Positions 24,836 through 32,806 of a stretch of DNA of 32,856 bases are shown here, piece by piece. Location: the NCBI GenBank assembly GCA_020720405.1, contig DYOS01000029.1, positions 1 through 32,856 of the forward strand, written 5' to 3'. Under the pieces are notes generated by a model that worked only from the letters and a program-made list of their open reading frames with translations, ran no database searches and was not told the origin of the DNA. Numbering within the stretch: position 1 is the stretch's first letter; the number at the start of each line of letters is the position of its first letter. The translations under genes were made by a program, and so were the position numbers. Source of the stretch: Caldithrix sp. GTDB lineage: Bacteria > Calditrichota > Calditrichia > Calditrichales > Calditrichaceae.

Positions 24836-26245
24836 ATGGATAAACAAACCTATCCGGTTAAAAAATCTGGTGAATACGAGCTAAAAATAGAAAAACTGGT
24901 CTTCGGCGGCGCCGGAATCGGACGGTTGGATAATTATGTTATCTTCGTTCCGGAAACATTGCCCGGCGATCTGGTCAGGGTCAGAATAACCAAACGAAAA
25001 ACCGCCTTTGCCGAAGCCCGGCTGTTGCAGGTTCTGGCCGCCTCCGATCTGCGCCAGACTCCGCCTTGTCCCTATTTTGAATGGTGCGGCGGATGCACCT
25101 GGCAAAATATGGATTATTCCAGCCAGACCCGGTACAAGGAAAACATCGTCCGCGAATCTCTGGAACGGATCGGCCGGCAGAATGATTTTGAGTTTTTACC
25201 AATCATCGCCGCGGAAAAATCGTTCGGCTACCGCAATAAAATGGAGTTTTCTTTTGCCGACCGGCGCTGGCTATTACCCGCCGAACTGGATGACCCGGCC
25301 ATCGAACGCAACCTGGCTCTTGGTCTGCATGCCCCGGGTACCTTTGACCGGATTCTGCAGATTGATCAATGTCTGCTCCAGCCCGACCTGCCCAATGCCG
25401 TTCTGCAAACTGTTTTCCGCTATGTAAAAGACAACGCCCTGCCGCCCTTTGGGCTGCGCAGCCACCAGGGCTTTCTGCGTTTTCTGGTTATCCGCAGCAG
25501 TAGTTTTTCCGGTGAAATCATGGTTAACCTGGTCACCGCTTACGAAGATATCCCACTGTTGCAGCCCCTGGCCGAACTGCTGACCAGCCGCTTCCCGCAG
25601 ATTAGTTCCGTGGTCAATAATATCAATTCCCGGCCGGCTCAGATCGCCTTTGGCGAACGGGAAATAACCCTGTCCGGTAAAAATTTTATCCAGGAAAAGC
25701 TGGGCCGCTTTGTCTTTGATATCTCGGCCAATTCTTTTTTCCAAACCAATACCGCCCAGGCCGAAAAGCTGTTTCAACTTGCCCTGGATTTTGCCAGTCC
25801 CCGCCCCGATTCTGCGATCTGGGATCTGTATTGCGGGGCGGGGACAATCAGTCTTTTCCTGGCCGCAGCGGGCGGACCGGTAACCGGGTTTGAAATGGTT
25901 GAGGACGCTGTGGCTGATGCCCGCCGTAATGCTACTACACATGGGGTGAGCAATGTCCGTTTTGTGGCCGGCGATCTGGCTAAAACCCTGGCCGGGCGGC
26001 AGGACAAACCGGATATTATCGTCACTGATCCACCCCGTTCCGGGATGCACCAGGCTGTGATCGACCAGATTCTGCGGGTTGCACCGGCCAGAATCGTTTA
26101 TGTTTCCTGCAATCCCACCACCATGGCCCGCGATATCGCCCTGCTCATGCCCGGTTACCAGCTTCGCCGGGTCCGCCCGGTAGATATGTTTCCCCAGACT
26201 TACCATATTGAAACCGTGGCCCTGCTGGAAAGAAACCAGGCATGA
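24836..26245 (+). CDS. rlmD: 23S rRNA (uracil-5-)-methyltransferase RlmD/RumA
   Basis: 469 residues. Methylates C5 of a 23S rRNA uridine (U1939 in E. coli numbering for RlmD; the RlmC/RlmCD site is possible). Order: TRAM RNA-binding domain (about 10-70), 4Fe-4S ligands C78, C84, C87 (CPYFEWCGGC) and C179, then the SAM-dependent methyltransferase domain with NSFFQTNTAQAEKLF, DLYCGAGTISLFLA, VTDPPRSGMH and the catalytic C425 in VSCNPTT. All key residues are present. It is flanked by a radical SAM gene (2-base gap) and overlapped by a SpoU methyltransferase gene (ATGA), an RNA-modification pair. Confidence 0.95.
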   Translation: MDKQTYPVKKSGEYELKIEKLVFGGAGIGRLDNYVIFVPETLPGDLVRVRITKRKTAFAEARLLQVLAASDLRQTPPCPYFEWCGGCTWQNMDYSSQTRYKENIVRESLERIGRQNDFEFLPIIAAEKSFGYRNKMEFSFADRRWLLPAELDDPAIERNLALGLHAPGTFDRILQIDQCLLQPDLPNAVLQTVFRYVKDNALPPFGLRSHQGFLRFLVIRSSSFSGEIMVNLVTAYEDIPLLQPLAELLTSRFPQISSVVNNINSRPAQIAFGEREITLSGKNFIQEKLGRFVFDISANSFFQTNTAQAEKLFQLALDFASPRPDSAIWDLYCGAGTISLFLAAAGGPVTGFEMVEDAVADARRNATTHGVSNVRFVAGDLAKTLAGRQDKPDIIVTDPPRSGMHQAVIDQILRVAPARIVYVSCNPTTMARDIALLMPGYQLRRVRPVDMFPQTYHIETVALLERNQA

Positions 26246-26790
26246 ACCGGAAACTAAGCTACCCGGAAATTTATGCCCGCCAGCCCCGCCTGAGCCAGGT
26301 CAAAACCCTGTCCCGGCTGCCCATTATTACCTGGGCTGAGAATATCCGCAGCCTGCATAATGTCGGCTCCATTTTCCGCACTTCGGATGCGGTGCGGGTG
26401 CGGGAACTGATTCTTAGCGGTTTCACCCCGTATCCGCCCCGGCCGGAAATTGAAAAAACAGCACTTGGCGCTACGGATTCAGTGCCGTGGAGTTATTTTG
26501 AGACAGGGCAGACGGTATTGGATCGTCTCCGGCAGCAAAAAATACCGGTTGTTGTACTTGAGCATACGACTGACAGTATCCGCTATACCGATTTTGACTG
26601 GAAATTTCCGGTTTGTCTGGTGCTCGGTAATGAGGTTGATGGGGTTTCGGCCGAGGTGGTTGAGCAGGCCGATTTTGCCGTTGAAATTCCCATGCTCGGG
26701 ATGAAGCAGTCTTTAAATGTCTCCGTGGCCTACGGCATTCTGATTTATCATGTGGCCATGCGCTGGCTGGACAATCATCCGCAAACTTGA
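26242..26790 (+). CDS. SpoU/TrmH-family RNA 2'-O-methyltransferase
   Basis: 182 residues, starting in the rlmD stop (ATGA). The three SPOUT motifs are visible: NVGSIFRTSDA (motif 1, with the catalytic Arg), LGNEVDGVS (motif 2) and IPMLGMKQSLNVSVAYGI (motif 3, in the trefoil knot that binds SAM). There is no extended N-terminal RNA-binding domain, so it is the short form. Predicted to methylate a ribose 2'-OH of tRNA or rRNA; the exact site cannot be assigned. Its stop codon overlaps the -35 element of the next operon's promoter. Confidence 0.93.
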   Translation: MNRKLSYPEIYARQPRLSQVKTLSRLPIITWAENIRSLHNVGSIFRTSDAVRVRELILSGFTPYPPRPEIEKTALGATDSVPWSYFETGQTVLDRLRQQKIPVVVLEHTTDSIRYTDFDWKFPVCLVLGNEVDGVSAEVVEQADFAVEIPMLGMKQSLNVSVAYGILIYHVAMRWLDNHPQT

Positions 26791-26816
26791 CATATTTTCA
26801 ACAGGTGCGGTATATT
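26787..26816 (+). promoter_or_regulatory. Strong sigma70-like promoter of the DUF4388 operon
   Basis: TTGACA (26787-26792, perfect -35) overlaps the stop codon of the SpoU gene; 18-base spacer; TATATT (26811-26816, 5 of 6 of the -10 consensus). It would give a leader of about 90 bases containing the 14-base perfect palindrome CCGGCTGCAGCCGG (26845-26858). Confidence 0.7.
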
Positions 26817-26915
26817 CTAAAAGTTATTCAGTATGTTTACCAGGCCGGCTGCAGCCGGAACGGATTCCCGGCTTGCCGTTTTGAGTATTTAGTTTAATCA
26901 CGAGCGGAAAAATCC

Positions 26916-28466
26916 ATGGCCCTAAAGACAATTCAACTGATTGATTCCCATCCAGCCCGATCAGACCAGTACAAACATGAATTTTCAGCACTGGGCTATA
27001 ATCTGATCAGCTACGCCGGTTTTCAGGATTATCACCACGATGCCTATGCAGCCGGCACCTTTCTGTATATCATCAACTATGCCGATATGGTCAGCCAGGA
27101 GCGTCAGCTGGTTCTCGATTTTTTCCGGGATAACCAGAAAAAAGCTGTTGTTATTACCGGTGTTCCTCTGGACGCTGCCAAACGCCTTGCTTTTTATGAT
27201 TTGGGTGCCCGCCGTGTTTTCGACGATTCCTATTCTCTCCACGATATTATCCAGATTCTGAGCGCCCAGATGGTTATGCTCTCGGAAAAACAGAAAAGCC
27301 ACCGCTTTTTACTGCGTGGCAATCTGGAGGAAGCCTCACTGGTCCGGCTGATCAATAATCTCTCCCGGGAGAACCGTTCCGGCATTATAAAAATTGTCAC
27401 CGAAGAGAACAGTGGTAAAATTATTCTTCACAACGGCCGGCTGGATGATGCCCAGGTTGGGCTGATGCGCGGTGAAGAAGCTTTTCTGCACATGCTCTTC
27501 TGGAGCAGCGGTAATTACAATTTTACCTCCGCCACCGACCAGGCCGCCGGATCGGTTATTACCATGAGTAACATCGGGTTGTTTTTAATGGCTGAGCAGA
27601 TCCGCACCCGATTTATCGAACAGATGCAGATCTTCGGTTCACGCTTCACGGTTGTTCAATTAATTAACCGGGGCGATGTTTTACAGGGACTGGCACCGGT
27701 TTACCAAAAGCTGGTCGATTTTCTGAGCCAACCCAAACCGCTGTACAAAGCTCTGGAAAATCCTTTCCTGCCCTGTTACCGGACACTGGATTTTCTGGTC
27801 GGTCTAAAATCCGCTGGCAATCTTCAGATACAGGATCCGGTTTTCAGCGAATCACGGACCAAAACCAAAGAAGCACCGCCGGTTCCCGCCGCTGGCGGGA
27901 TACTAAGTGCGGATGAAATAAGCCAGCTCCGGCAAAACCTTCAGCTTACCCGCCAGAAGAAGGCTAAACTGATAGTCATCGGTTCCGCCGCTTCCGGAAA
28001 AGATGCCCTGTTCCGCAGCCTGAGCGGCTCCGGTAATGAACCGACCGGTTCTATAAATTACCAGTTTAAACAGGTTTTGCTGACGCCCGATCTGGAACTG
28101 ACCGTGATCGGTTTGAATCTGGAACAATCCGCTCTGACCCAGCTCGACCTGCTCAGTCAGGATCTGAACGCACTGGTTTTTATGCTTAGCAGCCAGGATC
28201 AATCCCGCTTTGAATATCAGAATTATCTGCTTAATCAGGTGCTGAATAAGCTCGATGTCCCGGCCCTGGCCGCGGTCAGCGATTGCCAGGATAAAATGGA
28301 ATGTGACCGGGTTTCGGCTCAGTTTATCCTGCCCAGACCGGTTACCTGGTCTGCCTTTGACAGCAGTGGTGGAAATATATTGGGCCGACTGCTGGCCAGC
28401 ATCCGGGAACCGGAAAAAAGCAAAAAGGAAACGGTCAGTGACCAGATGGAAGAGCAATCCGCATGA
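26916..28466 (+). CDS. Pseudo-receiver / DUF4388 / degenerate GTPase fusion protein
   Basis: 516 residues, no signal peptide. Residues 1-120 have a CheY-like fold pattern (IQLIDSHPARSDQYKHEF, then FLYIINYADM), but the phospho-acceptor position is N54, the acidic pocket is reduced to D10-S11 and the usual K-P is replaced, so it should not be phosphorylated normally. Residues about 131-210 are a DUF4388 domain (LRGNLEEASLVRLINNL, GKIILHNGRLDDAQVG, LHMLFWSSGNYNFT). After a linker and a Pro-rich segment, residues about 345-500 resemble a small Ras-like GTPase with P-loop G356-SAAS-G-K362-D363, where the expected Ser/Thr is Asp and no clear DxxG or NKxD is present. First gene of a three-gene ATGA-coupled operon. 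A signalling scaffold is inferred. Confidence 0.8.
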   Translation: MALKTIQLIDSHPARSDQYKHEFSALGYNLISYAGFQDYHHDAYAAGTFLYIINYADMVSQERQLVLDFFRDNQKKAVVITGVPLDAAKRLAFYDLGARRVFDDSYSLHDIIQILSAQMVMLSEKQKSHRFLLRGNLEEASLVRLINNLSRENRSGIIKIVTEENSGKIILHNGRLDDAQVGLMRGEEAFLHMLFWSSGNYNFTSATDQAAGSVITMSNIGLFLMAEQIRTRFIEQMQIFGSRFTVVQLINRGDVLQGLAPVYQKLVDFLSQPKPLYKALENPFLPCYRTLDFLVGLKSAGNLQIQDPVFSESRTKTKEAPPVPAAGGILSADEISQLRQNLQLTRQKKAKLIVIGSAASGKDALFRSLSGSGNEPTGSINYQFKQVLLTPDLELTVIGLNLEQSALTQLDLLSQDLNALVFMLSSQDQSRFEYQNYLLNQVLNKLDVPALAAVSDCQDKMECDRVSAQFILPRPVTWSAFDSSGGNILGRLLASIREPEKSKKETVSDQMEEQSA

Positions 28467-29599
28467 AAGATATTTTTATTATCACCAGCGAAGAAAAAAA
28501 CTACCAGATGCTCTATACCAGTCTTGGCAATCTGGACATCCATTTTTCCTGGTTCGATTCACCGGCCGAAGCCATACCTCTTCTGCCTGTGGAAAAGCCG
28601 GCTGCCCTGTTTCTTGTCTCAGCCCGATTGGATGAATTAAAGCAGAACACTGCCCGCCTGCGCCAGAATAATCCGGATATTCCGATCTGGGCTTTTCTGC
28701 CCGATACCCTGTTGGGGGCCAGAAATGATCTGTGGAGAATCGGTCTGAGTGATTTTATCCGCCTGCCCGTGCTGCGCCGGGAACTTCAGATCATTGTGCA
28801 GCGCCAGTTTTTCAGCCCCGATGCAGGCGGTGAAGAAGCATCCGATAAACGTCATGGTGAGCTTGAAGAAACCAATCTGCTGGACATTCTGCAGAGTTCT
28901 GTTGATCAGAAATTCAATGGCAGTATTCTGATTACCCATGGCGAAGGCAAGGGTGAAATTGAACTAAGTGACGGGCAGATTGTCAATGCCCGGCTGGGTG
29001 AATACGATCCGCTGATGGCAATCAAAATAATGTCAACCTGGGTTAACGGAGATTTTCAAACCCTGCCGACGCGGAAAAAATTTTTCCGGCGCCTAAAAAC
29101 TGAAACGCCGGGTGTTATCCGCGAATGTCTTGATTTTATCACCGGAATGCAGGAGAAAATGGCTGGTATGCACAAGCCTAAAGAGCGTCTGTATATTCGG
29201 CCCCAACTTGAATTTGAAGAATTGAATTATTTTGAGCGGCAGAATCTGATTCAGTTCCGGGAGGGCCTCAGCCTGATGGAGCACCTGCAGGAGTTTTCCG
29301 GAAATCCGGTTTATCTGCTGGACGAGTTCAAAAAATGGCAGACCAACGGCTGGCTTTTATCGGAAGATGCGTTTAAAAAAATGACCGCCCGGCTTAACCA
29401 GGCCGAGCGTCAGTCGGGTTTGCGCAAACTGTTCCAGAAGGTGTTCAGCCCGGAGGAGAGCCGCCCGCCAAAGGAACAAAACGGGTTGAGACTAAACGAA
29501 CTGGAGGCGGCGGTCAGCCCCGAACGGAAAACAGGCTGGCGATTCCGGCAGTTTGAGGTGCTTGAAATACTGACCGGTGCATTTGGGAAAGAGTTATGA
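28463..29599 (+). CDS. Pseudo-receiver / DUF4388 protein
   Basis: 378 residues, starting within the preceding stop (ATGA). Residues 1-115 are receiver-like (MKDIFIITSEEKNYQMLY, then AALFLVSARLDEL) but lack the aspartates of the acidic pocket and the phospho-acceptor. Residues about 131-212 are DUF4388 (HGELEETNLLDILQSS, FNGSILITHGEGKGEIELSD, GQIVNARLGEYDPLMAIKIM, GDFQTLP). The C-terminal part contains a winged-helix-like block (REGLSLMEHLQEFSGNPVYL, then DEFKKWQTNGWLL), often found beside DUF4388, and an unordered charged tail. Same N-terminal architecture as the gene before it, suggesting duplication. DUF4388 is common in gliding/polarity and chemosensory-type proteins of deltaproteobacteria and relatives; the precise role is unknown. 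Confidence 0.8.
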   Translation: MKDIFIITSEEKNYQMLYTSLGNLDIHFSWFDSPAEAIPLLPVEKPAALFLVSARLDELKQNTARLRQNNPDIPIWAFLPDTLLGARNDLWRIGLSDFIRLPVLRRELQIIVQRQFFSPDAGGEEASDKRHGELEETNLLDILQSSVDQKFNGSILITHGEGKGEIELSDGQIVNARLGEYDPLMAIKIMSTWVNGDFQTLPTRKKFFRRLKTETPGVIRECLDFITGMQEKMAGMHKPKERLYIRPQLEFEELNYFERQNLIQFREGLSLMEHLQEFSGNPVYLLDEFKKWQTNGWLLSEDAFKKMTARLNQAERQSGLRKLFQKVFSPEESRPPKEQNGLRLNELEAAVSPERKTGWRFRQFEVLEILTGAFGKEL

Positions 29600-30072
29600 A
29601 AACCATAGAAATTGTCCTCATCAACGACCTTGGCGAAAATCTGGAGGCCTTTCTGAGCAAATCCGGGCTTCCGGTAATCCGGGATTACAGCGGTTTCCGT
29701 TTTACCGAACTGGAAGTTGATTCTGAGACCCGCATTTATCTGTACCTGACCGAAGGCCGCTCCCCGGAAAAAAAAACCATCTTGTGGAATCAGATTTTCC
29801 CCATGGCCGCCTTCACCCTGATTCTCTCCAATGGGCCCGGTGAAAGTTTGCTCAAATTCCTGGAATTCTATTTCCGCCATTATGAAACACCGGTCTTTCT
29901 GGTCAATGTCAGCCAGGCCAGCCTGACACCGGATTCCCAGTTTTTATCAAGATTGCTTCTTGAAGAAAAGATCGAGGTCATCCAACTGGCCGGAAACGAA
30001 CCGGATCCGCTGCGCAAAGTGCTCTATCTCTGTGCCAAAAAAGTACTTATCGATTATAGAAATCAGGTTTAA
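29596..30072 (+). CDS. Small GTPase-fold-like protein lacking a P-loop
   Basis: 158 residues, starting within the preceding stop (ATGA). Predicted alternating alpha/beta. The pattern of strands (RIYLYLTEG, FTLILSN, PVFLVNVSQ, IEVIQLAG) and the closing helix (DPLRKVLYLCAKKVL) resembles the latter two thirds of MglA/Arf-like small GTPases and the C-terminal part of the 516-residue protein, but there is no Walker A and no NKxD. I do not recognise a named family. As last gene of the coupled trio it is likely a stoichiometric partner, perhaps a pseudo-GTPase adaptor. The PhoB-type gene starts 93 bases after its stop. Confidence 0.75.
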   Translation: MKTIEIVLINDLGENLEAFLSKSGLPVIRDYSGFRFTELEVDSETRIYLYLTEGRSPEKKTILWNQIFPMAAFTLILSNGPGESLLKFLEFYFRHYETPVFLVNVSQASLTPDSQFLSRLLLEEKIEVIQLAGNEPDPLRKVLYLCAKKVLIDYRNQV

Positions 30073-30165
30073 ATTGGCTTTAACAGGAATCGAACGAAAA
30101 TTTAACCCGCCATTAGTATTTTTCATACAAGATTAACGACATTACAATCAGCTAAAGAGGTGAAT

Positions 30166-30855
30166 GTGGCACGAGGTAATATTTTTGTAATTGACGATGA
30201 AGAGGATATTCTCGATCTGGTCGATTATAATCTGGCCAAGGAAGGTTTCCAGATTTCGCGTTTTACCACCGGTGAAGCTGCCCTGGAAGGTGTGAAGCGG
30301 GAGAAGCCCGACCTGGTGCTGCTTGATCTGATGCTGCCCGGTGTGGATGGGCTGGAAATCTGCCGGCAGCTGAAAAGGAATAAGGATTATTCGGAAATAC
30401 CAATCATCATGCTTACGGCAAAAGGTGAGGAAAGCGATATAGTCAGCGGTCTGGAATTAGGTGCCGACGATTATATTACAAAACCGTTTTCGCCAAAAGT
30501 TCTGCTGGCCAGGGTAAAAACCATTCTGCGCCGGAACCGAAAAACCACCCAGTCCGAAACCGACCGCATAGAAATATACGACCTGATTATCCATCCCGGC
30601 CGCCATGAAGCCCTGTATAAAGGTGAAGTGCTTCAACTGACCTATTCAGAATTTAAACTGCTTCATTTTCTGGCCCGCCGTCCGGGTTGGGTCTTCACCC
30701 GTTATCAGATTGTTGATGCCCTGCGCGGTGATAATTACCCGGTTACCGAACGGGCGGTTGATGTGCAGATTGTCGGTCTGCGCAAAAAACTTGGTGAAGC
30801 CGGGCGTTATATCGAAACGGTAAGAGGTGTGGGTTACAGGTTCCGGGAAGAATAA
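30166..30855 (+). CDS. PhoB-family response regulator
   Basis: About 229 residues. N-terminal receiver with intact pocket: VIDDEED, phospho-acceptor D54 (LVLLDLMLPG), T in MLTAKG and K in YITKPF. The C-terminal OmpR/PhoB winged helix (LTYSEFKLLHFLARRPGWVF, RAVDVQIVGLRKKLGE, IETVRGVGYRF) binds DNA as a dimer. I place the start at GTG 30166 because the in-frame GTG at 30160 lies inside the AAAGAGGTG ribosome site. Its stop overlaps the start of the kinase gene (TAATG). The phosphate-regulator branch is favoured by similarity and by the PhoR-like partner, but no pst or phoU gene is in the window, so the stimulus is unproven. Confidence 0.93.
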   Translation: MARGNIFVIDDEEDILDLVDYNLAKEGFQISRFTTGEAALEGVKREKPDLVLLDLMLPGVDGLEICRQLKRNKDYSEIPIIMLTAKGEESDIVSGLELGADDYITKPFSPKVLLARVKTILRRNRKTTQSETDRIEIYDLIIHPGRHEALYKGEVLQLTYSEFKLLHFLARRPGWVFTRYQIVDALRGDNYPVTERAVDVQIVGLRKKLGEAGRYIETVRGVGYRFREE

Positions 30856-32633
30856 TGTCCGGAACCCGTCTTTTCTGGCAGATTTTTCCCTCCTCACTGG
30901 CCATCACTCTGGTGGCCATCTTTGTATTGACCTGGTATTCAACAAAATTAACCAGGGAATTTTATCTCACAAAAACCTCCGGTGATTTGCAAAGCCGCAC
31001 GGAATTGATCCGGCCCACCGTTCTCGGCCACCTGGCTGAAGGCCAATATCTGGCCCTTGAAAACTGGATCGATCATCTTGAATTAAGTTCGCCGATGCGT
31101 ATCACGGTAATACTGCCCGACGGTCGGGTTGTGGCCGATTCCGATGAGAATCCACGCAATATGGATAACCATGCCACACGACCGGAAATTATCCGGGCAT
31201 TTAAGGATTCCGTCGGAACATCGATCCGATTCAGTGCCACTGTTGGCCGGAATCTGATGTATGTGGCCCTGCCTTTACACCATAAGGGCCAGATCATCGG
31301 GGTTCTGCGAACTGCATTATCTCTCCATTCTATCGAAGATGCCCTGCGCAAAATTCAAAGCAGGATTATGCTGGGTAGTTTTGTGGTCGCTCTGGCCACC
31401 ATACTGATCTCCCTGATTATCTCAAGGAGAATCAGCTTGCCGCTTGAAATTATGACTAAAAGTGTAGATGTCTTTGCCTCTGGTAATCTGGGTCATCGGC
31501 TATCCGTACCGCGTTCGCAGGAGATGAGTAAACTGGCCCGCAGCCTGAACCAGATGGCCTGGCAACTGGCTGAGCAAATCCGGACTATTGACATCCGGAA
31601 AAATGAACAGCAGGCTGTTCTGCAGAGTATGGCTGAAGGTATTCTGGCGGTCGATAACCAGAAAAAAATTATTATCCTGAATAAAGCGGCCTCCCGGTTT
31701 TTAAATATCGATAAGACCGCCAGTATCGGCCAAAGGGTGGATGCTGTGCTCCGGCATAGTACGCTTTACGATTTTATCTGTGCAACACTGGAAATGGTAC
31801 GGCCGCATGAAACCGAGGTGGAACTACCCGGTGAGCAGGTCAAATATCTTCAGGTCAGCGGTTCACCAATGCTGAATGACCAAAACAAATCGATTGGTGC
31901 CGTGATGGTTTTGAACGATGTGACGCGTCTCCGCCGTCTGGAGCAGGTGCGCCGGGATTTTGTAGCCAATGTTTCCCATGAAATCCGGACACCGCTGACC
32001 TCGATTAAAGGTTTTGTGGAAACTTTAAGAGAAGGTGCCATTGAGAATCCGGTTACGGCTAAACGATTTTTGGAGATTATTGAACGGCAGGCTGAGCGGC
32101 TTAATATGATTATTGAAGATTTGCTTCTGCTGGCCAGGCTGGAACAGGACAGCGGTGATCCATTGCATATGGAATTAAGCCTGGTTCGTCCGGTAATTGA
32201 AGATGCTATCCGGGCCTGTACGCCGCGGGTCATGGAAAAAAAGGTTGAGATTATTGTGGAATGCCCGCCGGAAGCAAAGGTGACCATGAGCGCCGCCCTG
32301 ATTGAGCAGGCTGTTATAAATCTGATCGACAACGCACTTAAGTACAGCGAAGATGAATCAAAAATTGAAATCTGCTGTGAAAAAGATCCGGCTGGTTTTT
32401 ATTTCCACATCCGGGATAATGGCATGGGGATTTCAGAGGAACATCTGCCCCGGCTTTTCGAGCGGTTTTATCGTGTTGACAAAGCCCGGTCACGGAAAAT
32501 GGGCGGAACAGGCCTGGGGCTGGCCATTGTCAAACATATTATTGGTGTTCATCATGGCCGCATTGATGTGAAAAGCGAGCTGGGCAAAGGCAGTACATTT
32601 TCCATCTTTATTCCGGCGTACCCGGCAGCCTGA
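30855..32633 (+). CDS. PhoR-like sensor histidine kinase
   Basis: 592 residues, start overlapping the regulator's stop. Order: TM1 (about 9-27), an extracytoplasmic domain of about 140 residues, TM2 (about 172-192), HAMP (about 193-245), a PAS-like domain (about 255-360: MAEGILAVDNQKKIIILNKA), HisKA with phospho-acceptor H375 (DFVANVSHEIRTPLTSIKGF), and HATPase_c with N box NLIDNALKYS, DNGMGIS, FERFYRV and GGTGLGLAIVKHI. The extracytoplasmic domain plus HAMP and PAS layout is that of Gram-positive- and FCB-type PhoR kinases. The complete set of catalytic boxes indicates an active kinase/phosphatase for the adjacent regulator. Confidence 0.93.
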   Translation: MSGTRLFWQIFPSSLAITLVAIFVLTWYSTKLTREFYLTKTSGDLQSRTELIRPTVLGHLAEGQYLALENWIDHLELSSPMRITVILPDGRVVADSDENPRNMDNHATRPEIIRAFKDSVGTSIRFSATVGRNLMYVALPLHHKGQIIGVLRTALSLHSIEDALRKIQSRIMLGSFVVALATILISLIISRRISLPLEIMTKSVDVFASGNLGHRLSVPRSQEMSKLARSLNQMAWQLAEQIRTIDIRKNEQQAVLQSMAEGILAVDNQKKIIILNKAASRFLNIDKTASIGQRVDAVLRHSTLYDFICATLEMVRPHETEVELPGEQVKYLQVSGSPMLNDQNKSIGAVMVLNDVTRLRRLEQVRRDFVANVSHEIRTPLTSIKGFVETLREGAIENPVTAKRFLEIIERQAERLNMIIEDLLLLARLEQDSGDPLHMELSLVRPVIEDAIRACTPRVMEKKVEIIVECPPEAKVTMSAALIEQAVINLIDNALKYSEDESKIEICCEKDPAGFYFHIRDNGMGISEEHLPRLFERFYRVDKARSRKMGGTGLGLAIVKHIIGVHHGRIDVKSELGKGSTFSIFIPAYPAA

Positions 32634-32806
32634 AAATTCTGCCCGGACAAAGAAGAAGAAAGCCAATTATCTCAAAGTTCCCGCTGCTTATACACGTTTG
32701 TTTCTTCGATGGCTGAGAAATTTTGACAGGATAGCAGGAGGAGTAGGATGGAAAGTGAGAAAGCAGAAGAACCACGATAGATTAATATCAGACCGTCCCT
32801 TCAATA

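Noticed and set aside
25274-26206. 310-codon minus-strand open frame opposite rlmD
   Set aside because: It is the antisense shadow of rlmD, whose motifs are all present; the antisense product has no recognisable domain.
30079-30137. Repeated TTAAC boxes upstream of the PhoB-type gene, possibly a Pho box (30080, 30102, 30133)
   Set aside because: The first two are 22 bases apart, which recalls PhoP-type spacing, but the third is out of register and the intermediate repeat is missing; AT-rich chance is likely.
32748-32780. Ten-codon frame with an AGGAGG-like site (MESEKAEEPR)
   Set aside because: The ribosome site is good, but ten codons with no homology or context is not enough to call a gene.
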